A stretch of 9,712 nucleotides of DNA, from positions 1 to 9,712 of the forward strand of contig JASHVA010000047.1 of assembly GCA_030039715.1 (NCBI GenBank), in the 5' to 3' direction. The position numbers were made by a program, and so were the translations under genes. This stretch comes from Thermoplasmata archaeon (GTDB lineage: Archaea > Thermoplasmatota > Thermoplasmata > Lutacidiplasmatales > UBA184). Below the pieces are notes generated by a model that did not search any database, had not been told where the DNA came from, and saw only the letters and a program-made list of their open reading frames with translations. Of the stretch, positions 5,452 through 9,712 are shown in pieces. Positions within the stretch are counted from its first letter, which is position 1; each line of letters begins with the position of its first letter.

Positions 5452-6452
5452 CAGACCCCCTGCTTCGATCGCGTGGAGAAGTACCGCAGGTCGACCTTCT
5501 CGACCGCGGCGACCCGGCTGCGCATCGGCGCGCGGAACCGGAGCAGCCGCTTCGCCGGGCCGGGCAGCGAGCCGTGGAGGACGAGGCACGCGCTGCGGAC
5601 CTCGCCGTAGTGGGGGAAACCGCCGGCGGGAGTGATCGGGTCGGAGCGCGGGTCGCGCACGACCTTCAGCACGCGCATGTTGAACTGCGTCCGGCGGTGG
5701 TAACCCTGCTGGCCGGCCTGCGGGATGCGGTAGCTGACGAAGCTCGGATTGTGCGGCCCGAGCGTTCCGATCATCCGGCGGTGCTTCGAGTTCTTGTGCG
5801 GCTGGAGCTTCACGCCCCACCGCTGGATGTGCCCCTGGAAGCCGAAGCCCTTGGTCACGCCCAGCACGTCGAGGAACTCGCCCTCTCGGGTCAGCTGGTC
5901 GGCGGAGATCTCCTTGCCCAGTTGCTGGACGGCGAACTCCCGGCGCTCCGGGAACTTCTCGCCCGAGACTCGAACTTCAAAAATCTCCGGACTCTTGGAA
6001 GGGGTTCCTGTCACGAGATGCGGCTGCGTATGACAGAGCAGCCTCACCTCGTCGCCCGAAAGCGACGAGAAGGCGGCGAGCGCCTCGGCCGAGCTCGCCG
6101 GGTGGATCGGGATCCGACGGCCGAGCTCGGGGATCGCCCCCTCGCCCCAGACCTCGCCCCGGACGCGACTGCCGTACGGTCCCCGCGCGTAGACCCGGGC
6201 CCCGACGACCCGGAGCGGCGGGACCTCGACGACGGTGACCGGCACGGCGACCTCCTGGCCGGCCGTGGTCGACCGCTTGCGATAGTCCACGATGAATGCG
6301 TGCGTCATCCCGACCTTGTATCCTGCGAAACCCTCGATCGTCGGCTTCGCCGGGCCGGCGGGCCAGGATCGGACCCGGGGAACGGGCCGGGCGGAGCGCG
6401 ACCGCGGGGAGAACGCGAGCGAACCGCGACGGGGACGGTGACGTCGTGCCAT
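5451..6452 (-). CDS. rpl3: Large ribosomal subunit protein uL3, first gene of the operon
   Basis: uL3 binds 23S rRNA near the peptidyl-transferase centre and is needed early in large-subunit assembly. The 333-residue product begins MARRHRPRRGSLAFSPRSR, the standard archaeal start, so the ATG at 6452 is secure; no in-frame start lies nearby upstream. Further blocks are GFAGYKVGMTHAF (41-53), LLCHTQPHLVTGTPSKSPE (138-156), DVLGVTKGFGFQGHIQRWGV (195-214), and KNSKHRRMIGTLGPHNPS (220-237), with GYHRRTQFNMRVL at 250-262. A 22-codon patch (residues 140-161) uses A- or T-ending codons 12 times, unlike the rest of this GC3-rich gene. The gene follows a clear TATA box and has GGAGG unusually far (19 bases) from its start. 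Confidence 0.98.
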   Translation of the reverse strand: MARRHRPRRGSLAFSPRSRSARPVPRVRSWPAGPAKPTIEGFAGYKVGMTHAFIVDYRKRSTTAGQEVAVPVTVVEVPPLRVVGARVYARGPYGSRVRGEVWGEGAIPELGRRIPIHPASSAEALAAFSSLSGDEVRLLCHTQPHLVTGTPSKSPEIFEVRVSGEKFPERREFAVQQLGKEISADQLTREGEFLDVLGVTKGFGFQGHIQRWGVKLQPHKNSKHRRMIGTLGPHNPSFVSYRIPQAGQQGYHRRTQFNMRVLKVVRDPRSDPITPAGGFPHYGEVRSACLVLHGSLPGPAKRLLRFRAPMRSRVAAVEKVDLRYFSTRSKQGV

Positions 6453-6471
6453 CGGTCGATAGGGGGTCCTG

Positions 6472-6476
6472 CCTCC
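6472..6476 (-). promoter_or_regulatory. GGAGG motif in the uL3 leader, unusually distant from the start codon
   Basis: GGAGG on the minus strand matches the anti-Shine-Dalgarno sequence, but 19 bases separate it from the uL3 ATG at 6452. Internal genes of the same operon have theirs roughly 4-9 bases away. If transcription starts near 6479, the motif sits almost at the 5' end of the leader. It may work poorly as a ribosome-binding site or may have another role in leader control. Confidence 0.4.
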
Positions 6477-6502
6477 AGTGGGGACGGGGGAGAAACGTAC
6501 CC

Positions 6503-6509
6503 TATATAA
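6503..6509 (-). promoter_or_regulatory. TATA box (box A) of the ribosomal protein operon
   Basis: The minus-strand sequence CTTATATAGG holds TTATATA, a near-consensus archaeal TATA box and one of the most AT-rich spots in the window. Its centre lies about 54 bases before the uL3 ATG. With the usual spacing of about 26 bases, transcription would start near 6479-6481, giving a leader of roughly 27 bases. A run of seven T on the minus strand lies a little further upstream (6521-6527). The sequence between, which would hold the TFB element, is CTCGGCAGGC and is not a strong match to purine-rich consensus elements. The start site is an inference from spacing. Confidence 0.75.
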
Positions 6510-6626
6510 GGCCTGCCGAGAAAAAAATCCGGCGCGCTCCGCCGCCGGAAAAACGCACCGAAATCCACGTCTCCCGCGCACGGTTTCTCGAACGCGCGCG
6601 TAGAGGGACGCCGGCCCGACCCGGTC

Positions 6627-6649
6627 CGGCCCGGGCGGCTCCCGGGCCG
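6627..6649. repeat. GC-rich perfect inverted repeat, 9-base arms
   Basis: The arms CGGCCCGGG and CCCGGGCCG are exact reverse complements separated by five bases (cggct). It lies about 60 bases before the threonine ammonia-lyase start and upstream of its candidate TATA element, so it would be a DNA site rather than part of the mRNA. In sequence this GC-rich a repeat of this size can easily arise by chance, so a role as operator is only a possibility. Confidence 0.3.
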
Positions 6650-6674
6650 ACGCCTCCTCTCGCATCGGAAGTGA

Positions 6675-6680
6675 GATAAG
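6675..6680 (+). promoter_or_regulatory. Weak candidate TATA element for the threonine ammonia-lyase gene
   Basis: GATAAG within GTGAGATAAGCG is the only AT-leaning element in the last 60 bases before the ATG at 6712. Its centre is about 34 bases from the ATG, which would give a leader of only about 5-10 bases. No Shine-Dalgarno sequence is visible before the ATG, which fits a leaderless or nearly leaderless mRNA as is common in archaea. The match to the TATA consensus is poor. Confidence 0.3.
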
Positions 6681-6711
6681 CGCGCGCCGGGGGTGCGGAC
6701 CTCGCCAGCCG

Positions 6712-7953
6712 ATGTCCGGTTCCCCCGCGCTCCCCGTCACGCTCGCCGACGTCGAGGCGGCCGCTCGGACCATCCGCGGGAAGGTGCTCCGCACTCCGCT
6801 CCTCGAGGCGCCCCGGTTCCCGGGACTTCCCGAGACGAAGGTCTACCTCAAGCTCGAGAACCTCCAGCGGACCGGCGCGTTCAAACTGCGCGGGGCGACG
6901 AACCGCATCGCCCAGTTGACGGCCGAGGAGAACCGCCGAGGGGTGGTGACCGCCTCCGCCGGCAACCACGCGCTCGGTGTCGCGTGGGCCGCGCGGGCCC
7001 GGGGCGTCCCGGTGACGATTGTGATGGCGGAGACGGCCTCCCCGCTGAAGGTCAGCCTCGCGCGGGGTCTCGGGGCCCGGGTGATCCTCCGGGGGAGCGA
7101 CTACGACGAGGCGCACGACCATGCCGTCCGTCTGGCCGCCGAGGAGGGGCTCGTGAACATCCACCCGTACGACGACCCGTTCATCGTCGCCGGCCAGGGG
7201 ACGATCGGTCTCGAGGTCCTGGACGAGCTCCCGGACGTCCGCCGGATCGTCGTCGGCGTGGGCGGCGGGGGGCTTCTCTCGGGGATCACCGCGGCGGTGC
7301 GCGGACGCGGGAGCTCGGCGGAGCTCGTCGCGGTCCAGCCGAAGGGGTGCGACAACCTGCGACCGTCGCTCGCCCAGGGCCGCGTGGTGCTGGGCAGCCG
7401 CCCCGCGACGTTCGCCGACGGGCTCGCGACCCGGCAGATCGGGGACCTTCCGTTCCGCATCCTGAGCGCGGGCGGGGTCCGGGCGGTCGCTGTCGACGAC
7501 CGGACGATCGCGCGCGCGTCGTTCTTGCTCCTCGAGCAGGCGAAGGTCCTGGCCGAGGGGGCCGGCGCGACGCCGCTCGCGGCGCTCCTCGAGCATCCCG
7601 AGCTCGCCGCCGACGGTCCGGTCGTCCTCGTCGTGAGCGGCGGCAACCTCGACCCGTTCCTCCTCGACCGGATCCTGTTCATCGGGCTCGCCGCCGAGGG
7701 CCGCCTCCTCCGCCTCCGCGCCCCCTTGAAGGACGTACCGGGGCAGCTCGAGCGGTTCCTCTCGGTCGCGGCCCGGGCCGGCGCCAACGTGCGGCACATC
7801 CTCCACGGCCGGGAGTCGCCCGACCGTCCTCCCGGCGAGGTGACGATCGAGGTCGAGCTCGAAGTCCGCGACGGCGCGCACGGCGAGTCCGTCGAGACGG
7901 CGTACCGCGATCACGGCTGGGCGGTCGAGCGGGTTCCGCTCGGCCCGGCCTGA
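6712..7953 (+). CDS. ilvA: Threonine ammonia-lyase (threonine dehydratase), PLP-dependent, with C-terminal ACT domain
   Basis: The enzyme deaminates L-threonine to 2-oxobutanoate, the entry step of isoleucine synthesis from threonine; many members also act on serine. The 413-residue cytosolic protein has a fold-type II PLP domain (about 10-320). K58 in TGAFKLRGA is the expected Schiff-base lysine, SAGNHALGVA (82-91) is the substrate/cofactor loop, GVGGGGLLSG (182-191) binds the PLP phosphate, and SGGN (309-312) contacts the pyridine ring. Residues about 327-405 resemble a single ACT domain (LKDVPGQLERFLSVAARAGANV), as in the medium-length one-ACT form of the enzyme, and may sense an amino acid. 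The ATG has no visible Shine-Dalgarno. Allosteric control by isoleucine or valine is inference. A serine-preferring enzyme cannot be excluded. Confidence 0.93.
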   Translation: MSGSPALPVTLADVEAAARTIRGKVLRTPLLEAPRFPGLPETKVYLKLENLQRTGAFKLRGATNRIAQLTAEENRRGVVTASAGNHALGVAWAARARGVPVTIVMAETASPLKVSLARGLGARVILRGSDYDEAHDHAVRLAAEEGLVNIHPYDDPFIVAGQGTIGLEVLDELPDVRRIVVGVGGGGLLSGITAAVRGRGSSAELVAVQPKGCDNLRPSLAQGRVVLGSRPATFADGLATRQIGDLPFRILSAGGVRAVAVDDRTIARASFLLLEQAKVLAEGAGATPLAALLEHPELAADGPVVLVVSGGNLDPFLLDRILFIGLAAEGRLLRLRAPLKDVPGQLERFLSVAARAGANVRHILHGRESPDRPPGEVTIEVELEVRDGAHGESVETAYRDHGWAVERVPLGPA

Positions 7954-7987
7954 CGGCGTCGCGGTTACCCCTCCCCCATCGTCTCCG

Positions 7988-7993
7988 TAAATA
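7988..7993 (+). promoter_or_regulatory. Candidate TATA box for the DUF2203-type gene
   Basis: TAAATA lies in the 75-base gap after the threonine ammonia-lyase stop, in the sequence CCGTAAATAGGG. The usual spacing would place the transcription start near 8016, about 12 bases before the ATG at 8029, inside or just before the GGAGG. This suggests the gene can be transcribed on its own with a very short leader, though read-through from the upstream gene is also possible. Confidence 0.45.
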
Positions 7994-8012
7994 GGGAGCC
8001 GGCATGGTACTC

Positions 8013-8020
8013 GGTGGAGG
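8013..8020 (+). promoter_or_regulatory. Shine-Dalgarno sequence choosing the ATG at 8029
   Basis: GGTGGAGG lies eight bases before the ATG at 8029. The alternative in-frame GTG at 8014 is part of this very motif and has no site of its own, so the ATG is the better start. Confidence 0.6.
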
Positions 8021-8028
8021 AACTGTCG

Positions 8029-8538
8029 ATGCCGCCCGCGGCCCCCGCCCATCCGATCGGGAACCGGTCCGACCCTCCGCGGCTGTGGACCGCCGAGGAG
8101 GCGAACGGCCGGATCGCGGAGCTCGAGGAGCTCTTGCCCCGGTTGCGCGGGTGGGTCGTCCGGCTGCGCGAGGTCCATGACGAGGTCCACCGCCTCGCCG
8201 AGTTCTGGGGGGCCGACATCGACGCCCCCGATCACGCCGACCACGCGCTGAAGCAGCGCCTGGACGCCGAGTGGCAGAACCTGACGCGCCGGCTCGACGA
8301 GGCGGTCGCCGGCCTCCGCAAGGACGGGATCGAGGTGAAGGACCTCGAGCAGGGCACCGTGGATTTCTACGGCCTCGAGGGCGGCGACGTCGTCTTCCTC
8401 TGCTGGCAGCGCGGCGAGCCCCGCGTCGGCTTCTACCACCCGCTCACGGGCGCCTTCCGCAACCGCCGCCCCCTCGGGGAGGCGGGCCGCCGGGCGAGCC
8501 CGAGCGCGAGCGGCTCGGCCGTCCGCGGCTCGCCCTAG
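8029..8538 (+). CDS. DUF2203-type conserved protein of unknown function
   Basis: The 169-residue soluble protein matches what I know of the DUF2203 family in layout. An N-terminal helical part begins with the typical LWTAEEANGRIAELEELLPRL (about 19-39) and continues as amphipathic helices to about residue 98. The C-terminal signature follows: GIEVKDLEQGTVDFYG (100-115), VVFLCWQRGEPRVGFYHP (121-138) and FRNRRPL (143-149). The conserved Cys-Trp and His in this block are present. The last 20 residues are Ser/Ala/Gly-rich and likely disordered. No enzymatic role is known to me, and no catalytic site is obvious. The gene follows the threonine ammonia-lyase in the same direction after 75 bases. Its TAG stop shares a CTAG with the convergent gene's stop. 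Start chosen by the GGTGGAGG eight bases upstream. Confidence 0.85.
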   Translation: MPPAAPAHPIGNRSDPPRLWTAEEANGRIAELEELLPRLRGWVVRLREVHDEVHRLAEFWGADIDAPDHADHALKQRLDAEWQNLTRRLDEAVAGLRKDGIEVKDLEQGTVDFYGLEGGDVVFLCWQRGEPRVGFYHPLTGAFRNRRPLGEAGRRASPSASGSAVRGSP

Positions 8539-9458
8539 TCGAGGTCCGGCGCCGAGCCCGTCTGGCCGATCTGGATCGCGCGCACGGCGAGGGCGAACGC
8601 GCCCGCCCCGGCGAGGATTCCGCTCAGGTAGACGAGGAGCGGGAACGCGGAGGAGAGGCTGAGGTAGTAGAGCACGAGCGGGGCGACGAGCCCGCTCGCT
8701 CCGCCCACGACCCCGAGCGGCAGGCGGTCCGACCGCACCGTCGCGACCGCCGCGAAGCCCGCGACGAGCGCGATCACGCCGAGCAGCGCCGCCCCGCTCC
8801 CGACGGAGGCGACGAACTGCTCCAGGTCGGGGAACGGCGCGAGCGCGACCGTGCTCGCGTTGCTCGCGGTCCCCGGTGAGAGGACGATCTCGAGCCCGGT
8901 CGACGGCGCACCGTAGACGACGGAGACGAACGTCGTCACGACGACGGGCGCGAACCCGGCGGCCGAGGCGTTGACGGTCACCCCGCCGGGAGGGATCGCC
9001 GAGAACGAGAAGGAGCCGCTCGCCCCCGTGAGCTCGGTCGACGCAGCGCCCGCGTCGTCCGTCAACACGACCGTCGCCCCGGCGAGCGGTTCGGTGACGC
9101 CGCCCACGTCGCGCGCGACCGTCCCGTCCACGGTGAACGCCGCGGGCGTCGTCGCGGCGTAGCCGTCCCAGACGAGGACGGCACCGAGGGCCGCCGCGAG
9201 GACGGTGACGAGGAAGAGCGCGGCGGCGACCGTGCGACGCGCCCGCCAGCGCGGGACGCGCGGGCGCAGCATCGGAGGATATAGTCCGGGGAGGACTTCC
9301 CAGCTGTAGAGCGGAGGCGGGTCGCGCGGGACGACGACCGGCATCGGGGCGTGGCAGTTCGGGCACGGAAACCACTGGGTCGGCGGCTCCGGCGCCAGGA
9401 CGACCGTGAGGTTCGTCCCGCAGACGGGGCAGCGGACCGAGACCGTGGGGCTCGCCAT
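8535..9458 (-). CDS. Membrane protein with N-terminal zinc ribbon, extracellular carboxypeptidase-regulatory-like domain and three C-terminal helices
   Basis: The 307-residue product is not a family I can name. From the N-terminus it has a zinc ribbon (C10-x2-C13 and C32-x2-C35), a Pro-rich linker with the basic stretch RPRVPRWRARR (65-75), a first membrane helix (about 76-97), and a beta-rich segment (about 105-195) with the pattern VDGTVARDV...PLAGATVVLTDD...GSFSFSAIPPGGVTVNASAAGF. That pattern resembles carboxypeptidase regulatory-like (Ig-like) domains. Three further helices follow, at about 217-241, 246-267 and 271-294. By the positive-inside rule (basic residues before helix 1, RSDR at 242-245) the ribbon is cytosolic and the beta domain is outside. 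The role is unknown; a sensor, scaffold or secretion-related function is conceivable. The ATG has no Shine-Dalgarno, consistent with a leaderless mRNA. Confidence 0.85.
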   Translation of the reverse strand: MASPTVSVRCPVCGTNLTVVLAPEPPTQWFPCPNCHAPMPVVVPRDPPPLYSWEVLPGLYPPMLRPRVPRWRARRTVAAALFLVTVLAAALGAVLVWDGYAATTPAAFTVDGTVARDVGGVTEPLAGATVVLTDDAGAASTELTGASGSFSFSAIPPGGVTVNASAAGFAPVVVTTFVSVVYGAPSTGLEIVLSPGTASNASTVALAPFPDLEQFVASVGSGAALLGVIALVAGFAAVATVRSDRLPLGVVGGASGLVAPLVLYYLSLSSAFPLLVYLSGILAGAGAFALAVRAIQIGQTGSAPDLD

Positions 9459-9483
9459 CCCCGGGTTCCTACGGCCCGAGGGG

Positions 9484-9489
9484 TCTTAT
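9484..9489 (-). promoter_or_regulatory. Weak candidate TATA element for the zinc-ribbon membrane protein gene
   Basis: On the minus strand GATAAG occurs in CAAGGATAAGACCCC, centred about 28 bases before the ATG at 9458. That is the spacing expected when transcription starts at or next to the start codon, which fits the absence of a ribosome-binding site. The motif resembles the one before the threonine ammonia-lyase gene (6675-6680), but both are poor TATA matches. Confidence 0.35.
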
Positions 9490-9491
9490 CC

Positions 9492-9712
9492 TTGCAGCGC
9501 GCGCTCGCGAAACCCCATCCGCGCGTGGTCGGGGTCGACGACGGGGCCTTCGGCCGACGGCAGCGACGCGCCCCGCTCGCGGCGGTGGTCGTCTCCGCGC
9601 CGGACTACGTCGAGGCGATCCGGCGCGCCCGAGTGACCGTGGACGGCACCGACGGGACGGCGGCGGTCGTCGCGCTCGTCCGCGCGACCGGCGCGGCCGA
9701 CGGGGTCCGGGC
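9492..9712 (+). CDS. DUF99 (UPF0215) family protein, N-terminal part, cut by window edge
   Basis: An open frame runs to the right edge without a stop and reads, from a TTG at 9492, (M)QRALAKPHPRVVGVDDGAFG, later VTVDGTDGTAAVVALV. A GVDDG-F motif near the start followed by a V-x-VDG-TD-x-T motif some 35 residues later is the pattern I associate with DUF99. DUF99 is an archaeal family of about 180-200 residues reported to be related in fold to endonuclease V; its activity is not established to my knowledge. The first Asp residues (DD) would belong to the RNase H-like active-site region if that relationship holds. The start is uncertain: TTG at 9492 or GTG at 9525 are both possible, and there is no clear Shine-Dalgarno. 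The gene diverges from the membrane protein gene with about 33 bases between them. Confidence 0.65.
   Translation, partial: MQRALAKPHPRVVGVDDGAFGRRQRRAPLAAVVVSAPDYVEAIRRARVTVDGTDGTAAVVALVRATGAADGVR

Larger units (their letters stand above)
6453..6711. other. Divergent intergenic region between uL3 and threonine ammonia-lyase
   Basis: This 259-base stretch has no convincing gene. It holds the uL3 leader and TATA box at the left, an A/T-run (aaaaaaatcc, 6521-6530), a moderately AT-containing stretch around 6548-6590, a GC-rich inverted repeat (6627-6649), and a weak candidate promoter for the rightward gene near 6675. Open frames that cross the region have no family resemblance and no ribosome-binding site. 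Confidence 0.7.

Noticed and set aside
5574..6509. Plus-strand 311-codon frame opposite uL3, considered as an explanation for the A/T-ending codon patch
   Set aside because: The product has no conserved pattern and no ribosome-binding site at a convincing start, so it does not explain the patch.
6453..6794. N-terminal extension of uL3 into the promoter region
   Set aside because: It would run through the TATA box, and the archaeal uL3 N-terminus begins exactly at the ATG at 6452.
6693..7994. GTG-started plus-strand frame overlapping the threonine ammonia-lyase gene
   Set aside because: It is in another frame from the conserved enzyme and encodes an Arg/Gly/Pro-rich sequence; the enzyme frame holds all PLP motifs.
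6502..9375. A 957-codon open frame on the minus strand, antisense to the threonine ammonia-lyase and DUF2203 genes
   Set aside because: Its translation is Arg/Gly/Ala-rich with no family pattern, and it overlaps conserved genes in a frame opposite to a GC3-rich coding strand, which readily leaves long stop-free shadows.
1..9712. Mobile elements, CRISPR arrays, tRNA or rRNA genes, and transposase genes
   Set aside because: No direct-repeat arrays, tRNA-like cloverleaf sequences, terminal inverted repeats with transposase, or rRNA stretches were seen; almost the whole window is accounted for by protein genes.

Overview
The window comes from a very GC-rich archaeal chromosome. The archaeal assignment rests on an S10/spc-type ribosomal protein cluster that carries archaeal/eukaryotic-specific genes: the RNase P protein Rpp29 lies between uL29 and uS17, and eS4 follows uL24. 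A TATA box (TTATATA) precedes the first gene. The high GC content together with this gene content would fit a high-GC Thermoplasmatota-like lineage, but that is inference and no marker here proves it.

Region 1 (1-6452, minus strand) is one uninterrupted operon. In transcription order it reads uL3, uL4, uL23, uL2, uS19, uL22, uS3, uL29, Rpp29 (RNase P), uS17, uL14, uL24, and the first 20 codons of eS4. The operon continues beyond the left edge. Of its twelve junctions, eight are start/stop overlaps (six ATGA, two TGATG) and four are gaps of 3 to 19 bases. Almost every internal gene has a purine-rich Shine-Dalgarno sequence, so translational coupling is likely. The products build both subunits, and Rpp29 matures tRNA, so the operon joins ribosome synthesis to tRNA processing. 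The operon has no SUI1/eIF1 gene between uL29 and Rpp29, where some archaea carry one.

Region 2 (6453-6711) is a divergent promoter region. It holds the strong uL3 TATA box on the minus strand, a weak candidate promoter for the rightward gene, and a GC-rich inverted repeat.

Region 3 (6712-9712) is ordinary chromosomal context. It holds a threonine ammonia-lyase with a C-terminal ACT domain (plus), a DUF2203-type protein (plus), a convergent membrane protein with a zinc ribbon and an extracellular beta-sandwich (minus), and the 5' part of a DUF99-family gene (plus) cut by the right edge. The DUF2203 gene and the membrane protein gene terminate in the same CTAG tetranucleotide.

I do not see a previously undescribed system here. 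The observations most worth a second look are a sharp patch of A/T-ending codons inside uL3, a cluster of rare codons in the RNase P gene, a long Ala/Pro/Glu-rich tail on uL24, the placement of GGAGG in the uL3 leader, and the composite membrane protein.
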